A stretch of DNA of 44,194 nt from Pseudomonadota bacterium (GCA_018818835.1 JAHIRD010000032.1:1-44194); one strand, 5' to 3'. Numbered from the stretch's first letter, positions 25,587 to 34,182 are shown. Notes: generated from the letters alone by a model not told the origin. Numbers and translations are program-made.

Positions 25587-27338
25587 ATGGACACTCTAAA
25601 AGAAGACAAACCCAGGATTCTGATCGTGGATGACAAACCCATGAATCTGATTTCCCTTGAAGCAGCCATTGACTGCCATGAACTGGAAGTCATCAAGGCA
25701 GGATCAGGGAATGAGGCCCTGGGTTTGATTCTGGACCATGACTTTGCTTTGATTCTTCTGGATGTCCAAATGCCCGAAATGGACGGATTTGAAACGGCTG
25801 AACTGATCCGGATGAACCCGAAAACCAGTCACATCCCCATTATTTTCGTCTCGGCCATCAATAAAGAAGATTCCCATCTTTTCAAAGGATACGATACCGG
25901 GGCTGTGGATTATCTGTTTAAACCCGTGGACAGCCATATTCTTAAAAGCAAAATCCGAGTTTTCATTGATCTTTACCAGCAGAAAAAAGAAAGTGAAATT
26001 CTCAGTCATAATCTAAAGCAAGCCCTTCTCGAGGCTGAAAACAATCGAAAAATCATCGAAAATCAGAACAAGCTTCTCAAGGAACTGGCTGTGAAAGATG
26101 GTTTAACAGGCCTGTACAACCACCGCCATATGATCGTGGTGGCAGAATCGGAATTTAATCGGGCCAACCGATATAAGACAGAATTGTCCTGCCTTTTGAT
26201 GGATATCGACTTCTTCAAGGATGTCAATGACTCCCTGGGCCATCCCTTTGGGGATTATGTCCTCAAAGAGTTTTCCTTGTGCCTCCAGGAATACATGCGG
26301 GAGTCTGATTTTCTTTTTCGATACGGCGGAGAAGAATTTCTCGCTCTTCTTCCCCAGACCGACCTTGAGGGGGCCCGGTCCTCGGCGGAAAAATTTCGAA
26401 CAACCATTGAAAACAAGCTATTCAACGACGGAAACCATACATCCATCATCACGGTAAGCATCGGAATATCTTCCCTGCACTACAACCATCCGGCTTCTGC
26501 TTTCGAGATTATCGATTTTGCGGATAAAGCCCTGTTCACAGCCAAAGCCGAAGGACGTAACCGGGTGGTGGTCTTTCACGAGCATGAGCATGCCCTTCCT
26601 GACGGTGTTTTTCCCAGGGATTTACAGATACGCCATCTGAAAGAAAGCCTTGAAAGCATTTTAAAGAAAACCAAAAAAGCGTCTATTTTATCCTTGGAAC
26701 TACTGGCAAGGGACAGGGGAGGCTCTGTGGCGGAAAAACGGAGCCGCCTTCTCAGGGAGTACATATCGCTTCTGGGATACCATTTAAACCTCCCATTGTC
26801 TGTCATCGAAACATTCAAACTGACGGCCCTCATCCATGACTGCTTCCAGACTCTTCTGGGAAAAGAAGGCCCATGGCATGGTGAAAATATCACCGATGAA
26901 CAACCGGAAGAAGTCAAAAATCTTCCCTATATTCTGGCCGAACTGACAGAAAAATTCGATTTCTTTGCCAATGAACGGTCGGTCCTCCTGACCCACCATG
27001 AACATTATGACGGCAGCGGTTATCCCGAAGGTTTGAAAGAAAACCAAATCCCCATGGGGGCCCGGATTTTTGCCATTGCCGATTCCTTTGTGAACTTAAC
27101 CTGCGGTGCATTAAACGGCCAGGAAAAAAGTTTTGAAGACGCCCTGATCCAAATTGTTCAGGAGTCCGGAAAAAAATTCGATCCGACTCTGGTCAACCAT
27201 TTTTTGGCCGCCCTTATAAAAAGCGAGCCCAACAAAATATCGGACCATGTATACCAGCAGGCTCTAAAGATCCTGGCTCAGGGAAAGAAATCATCGTCAC
27301 CGAAAAACATGGCAAGCAAAAACGGAGTCCACTCGTGA
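25587..27338 (+). CDS. REC-GGDEF-degenerate HD-GYP protein
   Basis: 583 residues. A receiver (about 9-128, Asp59, lysine in DYLFKPVDS) is closely similar to that of the preceding protein. A coiled linker leads to a GGDEF domain (about 165-330) with an intact GGEEF active site at 247-251 and an upstream RxxD inhibitory site (RESD), so it should make c-di-GMP and be feedback-inhibited. A C-terminal HD-GYP-like region (about 350-560) keeps HHEHYDGSGYPEGL (His470, His471), but the HDxGK motif reads HDCFQ (His417-Asp418), so phosphodiesterase activity is doubtful. The start is taken at the ATG at 25587; AAGGTGA lies somewhat far upstream. It overlaps the HDOD gene by GTGA. Confidence 0.92.
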   Translation: MDTLKEDKPRILIVDDKPMNLISLEAAIDCHELEVIKAGSGNEALGLILDHDFALILLDVQMPEMDGFETAELIRMNPKTSHIPIIFVSAINKEDSHLFKGYDTGAVDYLFKPVDSHILKSKIRVFIDLYQQKKESEILSHNLKQALLEAENNRKIIENQNKLLKELAVKDGLTGLYNHRHMIVVAESEFNRANRYKTELSCLLMDIDFFKDVNDSLGHPFGDYVLKEFSLCLQEYMRESDFLFRYGGEEFLALLPQTDLEGARSSAEKFRTTIENKLFNDGNHTSIITVSIGISSLHYNHPASAFEIIDFADKALFTAKAEGRNRVVVFHEHEHALPDGVFPRDLQIRHLKESLESILKKTKKASILSLELLARDRGGSVAEKRSRLLREYISLLGYHLNLPLSVIETFKLTALIHDCFQTLLGKEGPWHGENITDEQPEEVKNLPYILAELTEKFDFFANERSVLLTHHEHYDGSGYPEGLKENQIPMGARIFAIADSFVNLTCGALNGQEKSFEDALIQIVQESGKKFDPTLVNHFLAALIKSEPNKISDHVYQQALKILAQGKKSSSPKNMASKNGVHS

Positions 27339-28210
27339 ATGACGTCTTGTCCAATATTTCAATTTTAACTCGTGGAATTCAATCATTCCCGGCCCTTCCT
27401 GCTGTGGTGGCCCGGATACTTGAACTCACCTCCGATCCGGAAAGTTCCGTTGACGATTTTCTGGACATGATCCAGTGCGACCCGTCCCTGACTGCGGTTG
27501 TCCTGAAATTGTCCAATTCGGCATTTTACGGACAAGTCCGAAACGTGGGTTCATTGAAGCAGGCCATCTCTGTACTGGGCATCAACGAGATACGCAATGT
27601 AGTGGTGGCACGGGCAGTGTTCAACAGCTTCAAACAAATTGACCACGGCGGCCGTTTTGATATCCGAAGTTTCTGGCTGCATTCCTTTATCTGCGGCCTG
27701 ACGGCAAAGATTTTGGCCGGAGAGGATGCGTCTGCAGATGATTTTTTCATCATCGGTCTGATTCACGATATCGGCAAACTGGTCCTTCTCAATGCCTTGC
27801 CATTATCCTTTTTCGAAGTGATTGAAAACCACAGTGGAAAGCCCTATGACCTGTTCCACTGTGAAAAAAGTGTTCTGGGTACCACCCATGCCGACATTGG
27901 AATGGCCCTTTTAAAACGTTGGATGTTTCCGGATAAACTGGTCAAAGCCGTTGGTTTTCACCACGCCCCTGAAAAAAGCGGAAAACCAGAGACCATACCT
28001 GCATTGATCTATTTTGCGGATATGGTGTCCTACCTGACACCAAGCACTGATCCAGGGGAACTGGACGCTCTGCTTTCAGATCCCTTGAACCAAAGCAGGG
28101 CTGACTTGGCGGGTATCTTGTGGGATGAGGTATCCCTTTCAGGATATCTGAACGAGTTGAACTTACGAAAAGATGAAGCACGGGAAACCTTTGCGCTGAT
28201 CTACTCATAA
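27335..28210 (+). CDS. HDOD domain protein
   Basis: 291 residues, nearly all one HDOD domain (about 15-215). FPALPAVVARILELTSDPES is the usual opening, then DPSLTAVVLKLSNSAFYG and IGLIHDIGKLVLLNALP, where an HD pair and GK survive, and later VGFHHAPE. HDOD proteins are signalling outputs in chemotaxis, c-di-GMP and development pathways and are usually not enzymes. The start is GTG at 27335, which shares GTGA with the stop of the REC-GGDEF gene, so the two proteins are made together. A downstream HDOD partner of a diguanylate cyclase points to a shared c-di-GMP output. Confidence 0.92.
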   Translation: MNDVLSNISILTRGIQSFPALPAVVARILELTSDPESSVDDFLDMIQCDPSLTAVVLKLSNSAFYGQVRNVGSLKQAISVLGINEIRNVVVARAVFNSFKQIDHGGRFDIRSFWLHSFICGLTAKILAGEDASADDFFIIGLIHDIGKLVLLNALPLSFFEVIENHSGKPYDLFHCEKSVLGTTHADIGMALLKRWMFPDKLVKAVGFHHAPEKSGKPETIPALIYFADMVSYLTPSTDPGELDALLSDPLNQSRADLAGILWDEVSLSGYLNELNLRKDEARETFALIYS

Positions 28211-28386
28211 AAAGGCCATAGGATTCTTTATGTATGATACGCCTTGTAATAGAAATAACCAAGCGTCTTCACTCAGAGATAATGACAGCTATCATTTTTG
28301 AATATCTGAAACCTCAGGAACGATAATTTTTTTACAAACAAAATGATGAATTGATGATTTTATCAGATATAAAGGGGGTACATGGT

Positions 28387-28755
28387 TTGAATAGCAACGC
28401 GAGTAAAACAATACTGGTCATTGATGACGACGAAACCCTCAGGGAACTGCTGGGTTCCATGCTCAAACGGATGGGCTACACGGTTCATGTTGCAGAAAAC
28501 GGAAAACAAGCCATCCAGATTTCCGAGAGCATTGAAGAAACCATAGACATAGCTATCCTGGATCTGTTTCTCCCGGATATGCGCGGGGACAAGGTCTGCC
28601 CCCAAATTCAAACAAAACACCCCGGCCTCAAGATTATTGTGATGAGCGGCTATGGTCTGCAGGACACTGCAGTACTGAACACCACGGTGCATGGTTTCAT
28701 TCAGAAACCATGCACCTATGAAATGTTGTCCAAAACCATTGAAAGTCTGAATTGA
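28387..28755 (+). CDS. Single-domain response regulator
   Basis: 122 residues forming a lone CheY-like receiver: TILVIDDDETLRELL, Asp in AILDLFLPDMRGD, and lysine in GFIQKPCTYEML. There is no output domain. Upstream frames to 28351 pass through AAAGGGGG at 28371-28378, so the TTG at 28387, 8 nt after this site, is the likely start. It stands 176 nt after the HDOD gene and may be the mobile phosphate carrier for the island, for example receiving phosphate from the HPt domain of the first hybrid kinase. That pairing is inferred from position alone. Confidence 0.88.
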   Translation: MNSNASKTILVIDDDETLRELLGSMLKRMGYTVHVAENGKQAIQISESIEETIDIAILDLFLPDMRGDKVCPQIQTKHPGLKIIVMSGYGLQDTAVLNTTVHGFIQKPCTYEMLSKTIESLN

Positions 28756-28790
28756 TTTCTCATGGACACGACGGTGTGTGACGGCTCAAA

Positions 28791-29384
28791 TCAGAAGTTA
28801 ATGACTTTACCGGCAACCTGAAGGCTGGTCATGATATCAAGCATGTTGGTGGTCTGCCCCACCTGTTTCTTCTCAAGCAGATTGAAATAATCCAGGCAGG
28901 TCCCGCAGACCAGCAGGCTGACCCCTTTCTTTTCAAGGTCCTGAAGAGCAGAAAGGGTTTCGGCCCCCTGCACGGTGAGCATGACACCCTCATTGACAAA
29001 GACCAGGCGCCACAGGCTGTCTTTGATTTCTCCCAGGGTCTTGATAAAGCTGAGCATAAGCTTTCCTCCCAGTTCCTTGTTCCCTGTGCCCATGGTATTG
29101 TGGGAAAAGAGGATCAGGGTGCTTTTTTCAAGGGGCTGGAGGTCAAGGACCTCGCATTCATTGCACTCTCCGCTCAATGTAGCGTTTATTGTATATTCCC
29201 GGTCTTGGCCCGTGACTTCCGTTGTAAATCCCCGACTTGAAAGAAAACGGCTGACATTCTCCGATGCGGCTTTATTATCCACCAGCACGTGGAGGCCCTC
29301 CATCGCCTTGTGTTCATCCAGGTATTTTTTGGTTTCCATGACGGGCTGGGGACAGTTGAGCCCTTTAAAATCAAGACGGTTCAT
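28791..29384 (-). CDS. yedF: Sulfurtransferase-like selenium metabolism protein YedF
   Basis: 198 residues in two parts. The N-terminal TusA-like domain has LDFKGLNCPQPVMETKKYL with Cys11 in the CPxP motif. The C-terminal DsrE-like domain (about 85-198) has STLILFSHNTMGTGNKELGG and LLVCGTCLDYFNLLEKKQVG with a CxxC. This fusion is the YedF family, which co-occurs with selenium-using genomes and is thought to handle selenium or sulfur as persulfide or selenide. The start is chosen at the ATG at 29384, 6 nt after GAGG; ATGs at 29387 and 29396 are possible. It is convergent with the receiver gene. No selenoprotein gene or selD was seen in the window. Confidence 0.92.
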   Translation of the reverse strand: MNRLDFKGLNCPQPVMETKKYLDEHKAMEGLHVLVDNKAASENVSRFLSSRGFTTEVTGQDREYTINATLSGECNECEVLDLQPLEKSTLILFSHNTMGTGNKELGGKLMLSFIKTLGEIKDSLWRLVFVNEGVMLTVQGAETLSALQDLEKKGVSLLVCGTCLDYFNLLEKKQVGQTTNMLDIMTSLQVAGKVINF

Positions 29385-29588
29385 CATATGCCTCATATTG
29401 GGTTATCAGGCCTCACCAATGGCCTTTGGTTTTTATTTCTTTGATCAGTTTCTCATAGATTCATGAATGCGTCTAATCCCTTTTATCTATAACAATCCAT
29501 CATGGCATTGGAAATTTCGATCATAGAACGTGGAATGATGCCCCGGGAAAATCTTAAAACGGGAAAACAAGCCGGATGATCCAAGATT

Positions 29589-29617
29589 TTGACTTTCCTC
29601 GGCATTTTTTGTATAGT
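29589..29617 (+). promoter_or_regulatory. Promoter of the TPR lipoprotein gene
   Basis: TTGACT at 29589-29594 and TATAGT at 29612-29617 are spaced exactly 17 bp apart, with 5 of 6 matches in each box. Transcription would begin near 29624, which rules out the longer frame starting at 29576 and supports the ATG at 29669. Confidence 0.7.
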
Positions 29618-29668
29618 TTTTATCCGGATAATTTTTTTACCTCATTTGACGCAGCAGGGAAAACGATA

Positions 29669-30613
29669 ATGCTCAAAAAACAGATGATGATCGTTATGGT
29701 AAGTGCGTGTGTGTGTGTTCTTTTGGCCTGTGGAGCAAAAGAAATTCAACGGCAGCCCCGGCATCAACAGGCGGCTGAAAATGAACTGGTTGAAGGCAAT
29801 ACCTGGTACATGAGGGGGTGTTATAACAAGGCATCCGACTATTTTGAAAAGGCACTGGAGAGGTTCTCTGCTTGTGACAATCTGGAAGGGGTGGCCAAAA
29901 GCATGAACAATCTGGGCAGCCTTCACCGTGCATCCAAAGAACTGGACAGCGCCCTGATGTTTTTTGATGAATCCTTTCGACTGTTCAAACGGATCAACCT
30001 CCCCTTGGGGCAGGTCCAAGCCCTTTCCAACAAGGCTGCCGTTTACATGGATATGGATCAGCTTGCCCAGGCGGAATCTGTCCTTGATCAGGCCGATACC
30101 CTGGCCCTCAAGAACGCCATCATTTACCCGCCCCTTCTGAGCAACAGGGCCCTTCTCTTGATCCGCCAGGCCAAAACCCGGGAAGCAGAGACCCTGCTTT
30201 CCCAAGCTCTGATCCAAACATCTGCGGCCAAAGCCTTTGAATATGCAACCATTAACCATGCCATGGGCCTTCTAATGGAAACACGGGGTGATAATGACAG
30301 AGCCATAACCTACTATACCACAGCCCTTGACACGGACCGGAACAGTTATTTTATCCGTGGCATTGCCGCAGACCTGTCAGCCCTGGGCAGAGTCTACCTT
30401 GCCATGGGGCAAAACGACGATGCTGCCGATGCCCTTTACCGGGGCCTGAAGATTCAGACCCTTGTGGGGGATGCAGATGCTGCTGAAAAAACCTCGGTTC
30501 TTCTGAAGCGCTGCCTTGAAGCCATGGGTGAAAAAACCCCGGACATGCGCATTACAGACCATTTCCTCACGCAATGGGCCAACGGTGATATTGTATCCGG
30601 GCCCTGTGATTAA
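29669..30613 (+). CDS. TPR-repeat lipoprotein
   Basis: 314 residues. A signal peptide ends in the lipobox VLLACGAKE, with Cys21 as the lipidated residue, so the mature protein is membrane-anchored outside the cytoplasm. The rest consists of tetratricopeptide repeats (roughly 45-285), for example WYMRGCYNKASDYFEKALER, SMNNLGSLHRASKELDSALM and YTTALDTDRNSYFIRGIAAD. Such proteins hold complexes together at the cell envelope. AGGGA is about 10 nt before the ATG. It has its own promoter and converges with the radical SAM gene, their ends overlapping by 4 nt. The partner is unknown. Confidence 0.88.
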   Translation: MLKKQMMIVMVSACVCVLLACGAKEIQRQPRHQQAAENELVEGNTWYMRGCYNKASDYFEKALERFSACDNLEGVAKSMNNLGSLHRASKELDSALMFFDESFRLFKRINLPLGQVQALSNKAAVYMDMDQLAQAESVLDQADTLALKNAIIYPPLLSNRALLLIRQAKTREAETLLSQALIQTSAAKAFEYATINHAMGLLMETRGDNDRAITYYTTALDTDRNSYFIRGIAADLSALGRVYLAMGQNDDAADALYRGLKIQTLVGDADAAEKTSVLLKRCLEAMGEKTPDMRITDHFLTQWANGDIVSGPCD

Positions 30614-32019
30614 AAATAATCCTGAAGACCGGGGGTAATAAATTCCTCGTTTAAAAATTCCGGATCAGCACCGGGTGTCGGTTCGTGGGAGGTTACAATC
30701 ACCCTTTGTTCAAAGAGAGGCATCTGGTCCGAATCGAGGTTCAGATGTTTTCTACCCCGCTTTTCCGCATAGATCTTCATTCCCGAATCCAACCGGATTT
30801 CCTTGAACGGATTCTGGTACGACAAAACAGGGCTGAGCACGGCTTCCGAGTAGGTCAGTGAAAGGCAGGTGTCTGTTTTGTCCAAAAAGGACCAGAGGCT
30901 GGGATGAATCGTGATCTGTTCTTTGTTTCCACTGATTTGCCACAGGGTTTTTTCCGGATTTTGGGCAGCCAGGGTTTCGGCGTTGGCCATGATACGCTGG
31001 GATGGCCCGGTCAGGGTGATGCTCCGGATCAATCCACTTTCCGTTACTGATTCGTGGCTTTTCATGATGAAAGCGGCATTGCGTTTCCGACTGGCAGCCC
31101 GCTGGAATTGATTTTTATAGGCAAAGGCGCAGTAATTGATGGGCAGGGCCCACCTGTTATCACAGGCTTCCTTGAGAATGGACAGGGCGGTCAGCTCGGA
31201 TTCCAGTACCGTGACTTTCTCGCCATGGAGAAAGGTGTAGCCCCTGCTTTTCAAGAAGCGACTGTTGTGGGGCGTCAGGCGAAGCTGATGCAGGTTCAGG
31301 TGATTGACCCCAACATCTTGCAAAATGGGGATCATGCGCAGCAGTGTCTCTTTGTCTTCGGGGATGGCCGGGATTTCAACGGTCACTGTGGGAATCCGGC
31401 CCACGGCCAGGCGGAGTTTTTCCACATCGTAGTCTTTGGCGCTTATATCAAAGCGGATTTCATTGAGCCCGGCATCTTTGAGTTTTCTAACATGCTCTTC
31501 CGTGAGCAGTGTGCCGTTGGTGTACATCCAGATATGAATGGACTCTCCGCATTTCTGCCTGACAGTTTGAATGTATTCAATGGTTTTATCCGCTGTAAGA
31601 AGGGGCTCGCCCCCGCTCATGCTCACCCCTTCAAAACCGAAATGGTTCACATACTCACTGTAATCCTGGGCCCTGGAAAAGGGAAGATGGTTGGTGGTGG
31701 GCACGCTGATCTCGTCCTGTGCAGTGGGGCAGTAAAAACAGCGGCAATTGCATTTCCCGTTGATAAACAGACAGGACCATCCTCCGTTTCCGCAGATCCT
31801 GCAGCCGGGCGATATGGGCCCGAGGGATGGTTTGGTCTGGCTGAACAGCCAGGTGACCATGTCGCCATATCCGGCAATCAGTGATCCCCGAACGCCTTCC
31901 GCATCCCTGGCTCCGGCCCCGGTGACCCAGTTCAGTTCACCCACGGTATCCGCGTATTCGGAAAGATTGGCCGCGATCAACTTCTTTCGTTGCTGGGCCA
32001 AAATCTGCTGTTTGTTCAT
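30610..32019 (-). CDS. Radical SAM protein with extra cysteine cluster
   Basis: 469 residues. Residues 73-97 form a dense cysteine block, C-x2-C-x6-C-x6-C-x-C-x-C-x2-C, in which CNCRCFYC (Cys90, 94 and 97) is the AdoMet FeS motif and the preceding cysteines may bind a second metal site. GVSMSGGEPLLTADK is the typical GGEP motif, and IWMYTNGTLLTEEHVRKLKD and IRFDISAKDYD are barrel strands. The C-terminal 200 residues do not match a SPASM domain that I can identify. AAAGGA 8 nt before the ATG sets the start. The next minus-strand gene upstream, the CoA-disulfide/persulfide reductase, is separated by a repeat array. The substrate is unknown. Confidence 0.88.
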   Translation of the reverse strand: MNKQQILAQQRKKLIAANLSEYADTVGELNWVTGAGARDAEGVRGSLIAGYGDMVTWLFSQTKPSLGPISPGCRICGNGGWSCLFINGKCNCRCFYCPTAQDEISVPTTNHLPFSRAQDYSEYVNHFGFEGVSMSGGEPLLTADKTIEYIQTVRQKCGESIHIWMYTNGTLLTEEHVRKLKDAGLNEIRFDISAKDYDVEKLRLAVGRIPTVTVEIPAIPEDKETLLRMIPILQDVGVNHLNLHQLRLTPHNSRFLKSRGYTFLHGEKVTVLESELTALSILKEACDNRWALPINYCAFAYKNQFQRAASRKRNAAFIMKSHESVTESGLIRSITLTGPSQRIMANAETLAAQNPEKTLWQISGNKEQITIHPSLWSFLDKTDTCLSLTYSEAVLSPVLSYQNPFKEIRLDSGMKIYAEKRGRKHLNLDSDQMPLFEQRVIVTSHEPTPGADPEFLNEEFITPGLQDYF

Positions 32020-32130
32020 GCTGTTTATCCTTTAAAACGGTTCAGTGAATATCGTCTTTTCTTGTATGAGGCTTTTTTAATTTTGGTGCAAGGTAATTTA
32101 GATTGGGGGGTGTGAAAATATGATTTTTGT

Positions 32131-32216
32131 GGGACTTATGGGACGTATAGGTCTTATGGGACCTATGAGACTTATGATATAGGACATATAGGTCCTATGA
32201 GTCGTATATGTCCTAT
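32131..32216 (+). repeat. 9-bp tandem repeat, locus 3 (9 units)
   Basis: Nine units of nine bases run without gaps except for a 5-bp GATAT insert at 32176-32180: GGGACTTAT, GGGACGTAT, AGGTCTTAT, GGGACCTAT, GAGACTTAT, then AGGACATAT, AGGTCCTAT, GAGTCGTAT and ATGTCCTAT. The TAT at positions 7-9 is invariant here, while the first six bases vary. It lies 24 bp after the stop codon of the CoA-disulfide/persulfide reductase gene. Confidence 0.92.
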
Positions 32217-32240
32217 TAAGTGCCCATCATTTAGGTCGTT

Positions 32241-33944
32241 TTAAATCTCCGAGCCCCAAGTCTTAAGCATTTTCATGCCGCCTTCCACGCTTTGGGTCTT
32301 GTAGATCCCCAGGTTGCGGAGATTCAACTGGGCCTCGTAGGAGCGCATGCCTGAATTGCAGACCAGGATGATGTTCTTATCCCTGGGCACTTCGGCGATG
32401 CGATCTTTGAGCTCACCCTGGGGGATGTTGTGCCAGCGGCCCGGATATTTTTCAAGCAAGGGGGCAGCATCAAGCTGTTCCCGGCAATCCAGGAAATAGC
32501 TGTCTGAGTTTTCATCATTTAACCAAAGGGCCTCGACGCTTTCGTGGTCAATGACCTTGAGGTGCCCGTCCAGGGCGTTTTCAGCCACGTTGGCAAGGGC
32601 GTTCACAATGTCCATGGCCGATGAAAAGGGCGGAGAATAGGCAAATTCCAGATTGCTGATATCCTCCAGAAGCGGCTTGTACTTCAAGATGGCGGCAACG
32701 GTGTTGATGCGTCCCACCATGGCGTCCCCGCTGGTTCCGAAACCCTGGATTCCCAGGATTCGTTTGGTTTTGCGTTCCACCACCAGCTCGAAAAACATAA
32801 AATCCTTTTCAGGATAAAAATGGGCCCGGTCCAGCTGACCCATGCGGACGCTCACCGCATCAAATCCCGATTTTTGAGCCATGGCAAGGGTCAAACCTGT
32901 TCCGGCCAGGGAGCTGTCAAAGAGTTTGACCACAAAGGAGCCCAGGGCTCCTTCAATGCTTGCCTGACCTCCGGCCAGATTGGTGCCGATGATGCGGCCG
33001 TGGCGGTTGGCAATGGAGCCCAGGGGATAGAAACCGGGTTCACCATCAACCAGATTGGGCACCTGGACGCAGTCGCCCCCTGCATAAATGTCGGGGTCCG
33101 ATGTTTCAAGGCGGGAATTTACCACAATACCACCGGTCACACCCACCTCAAGCCCGGTGTCTTTGGCCAGTTCCGAATTGGCCTGGATGCCCACGGCCAT
33201 GATCACGATATCTGCATCAAGGGTTTGTTTGTCCGTGACCACACGTTCCACAGGGCCATTTCCTTCAAAGCGAAGCACCCGCTCATTCAGATAAAAGGAC
33301 ACTCCGTTGTCTTCCATGGTTTTCATGGCCATGCGGGCCATGGGCCTACTCACGTTGCCCGGCATGATGCGATCGGACACCTCCACCACCGATGTCTCAA
33401 TTCCCCACATGTCCGTAAAGGCTTCGGCCATTTCAAGGCCGATAAACCCGGCACCAACAATCACGGCTTTACCGATATTCCCTTTTGCAATCAGGTCTTT
33501 TATCCTGATGGCATCGACCAGATTTCCCACGGAATAAATATTCTCCAGATCCTGTCCGGGAATATTTAGGTTCCTGGGGCGGCTTCCTGTGCCCAGCACC
33601 AGTTTGTCATAGGGAAGCTCCAGGCGTTCTCCCTTTGCATTTTTTGCAAAAACCCGTTTGTTCTCACGGTCAATGCAAATGGCTTCGGTTCCGGTCAGAA
33701 CCTTGAATCCTTTGATTTTTCTGAAGAATTCAGCATCACGTACCATGTGAAATGCCGTGCTCTGAAGGTCTTCGGCCTCTGCCACATCCCCGGACACATA
33801 GTAGGGAATACCACAACCGCCATAGGATATTTTTTCGTCCTTATCAAGCAGGGTTACCTCAGTGTCGGGTGAGAGCCTTTTCAAACGGCAGGCTGCCTTG
33901 GTTCCCAAGGCCACCCCGCCGATAACTACAATGTGTTTCGTCAT
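32241..33944 (-). CDS. CoA-disulfide/persulfide reductase with C-terminal rhodanese domain
   Basis: 567 residues. The N-terminal FAD/NAD(P) oxidoreductase starts HIVVIGGVALGTKAACRLKR. The single redox cysteine Cys44 in SYGGCGIPYYVSG is the mark of CoA-disulfide reductases. A second nucleotide fold (AVIVGAGFIGLEMAEAF) and YAGGDCVQVPN follow. From about 455 a rhodanese domain carries Cys529 in LVCNSGMRSYEA. This fusion (CoADR-Rhd, Npsr) reduces CoA-disulfide, CoA-persulfide or polysulfide with NADH, which fits sulfur metabolism in an anaerobe. GAGG 6 nt before the ATG at 33944 sets the start. The array at 32131 follows its stop. Whether the disulfide or the persulfide is the main substrate cannot be read from sequence. 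Confidence 0.93.
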   Translation of the reverse strand: MTKHIVVIGGVALGTKAACRLKRLSPDTEVTLLDKDEKISYGGCGIPYYVSGDVAEAEDLQSTAFHMVRDAEFFRKIKGFKVLTGTEAICIDRENKRVFAKNAKGERLELPYDKLVLGTGSRPRNLNIPGQDLENIYSVGNLVDAIRIKDLIAKGNIGKAVIVGAGFIGLEMAEAFTDMWGIETSVVEVSDRIMPGNVSRPMARMAMKTMEDNGVSFYLNERVLRFEGNGPVERVVTDKQTLDADIVIMAVGIQANSELAKDTGLEVGVTGGIVVNSRLETSDPDIYAGGDCVQVPNLVDGEPGFYPLGSIANRHGRIIGTNLAGGQASIEGALGSFVVKLFDSSLAGTGLTLAMAQKSGFDAVSVRMGQLDRAHFYPEKDFMFFELVVERKTKRILGIQGFGTSGDAMVGRINTVAAILKYKPLLEDISNLEFAYSPPFSSAMDIVNALANVAENALDGHLKVIDHESVEALWLNDENSDSYFLDCREQLDAAPLLEKYPGRWHNIPQGELKDRIAEVPRDKNIILVCNSGMRSYEAQLNLRNLGIYKTQSVEGGMKMLKTWGSEI

Positions 33945-34153
33945 CATAAACCTCAAATCATTTCAAAACGCCATAAACAGATACCTTCACAAAAAAACCA
34001 CCCATTTAACCAAATTAAAATAGACCGTCAACGCTTAATTTGACCCGAATCAGTACGGGTTGCCTGGGCGGTTTCTATCATAAATTACAAAATAACAACG
34101 ATTTTCGCTCCTGTCACCCAGGATAGGGAAAACTAAAGCCCTGAAGCTGTTTC

Positions 34154-34182
34154 TTGTCAAAAGAACTTAAATATACTATACG
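34154..34182 (+). promoter_or_regulatory. Possible promoter of the TraB/caspase pair
   Basis: TTGTCA (34154-34159) and TATACG (34177-34182) lie 17 bp apart, about 57 nt before the TraB start. The -35 box matches 5 of 6 positions, the -10 box 4 of 6. Confidence 0.35.

Noticed and set aside
31054-31884. 276-codon frame antisense to the radical SAM gene
   Set aside because: Shadow of a gene with intact CxxxCxxC and GGEP motifs; no SD.
392-32216. 9-bp arrays as a CRISPR
   Set aside because: Units are 9 bp, contiguous and without spacers, and no cas gene is present.
32820-33569. 249-codon frame antisense to the CoA-disulfide/persulfide reductase gene
   Set aside because: Histidine-rich, glycine-rich shadow frame with no recognisable domain.
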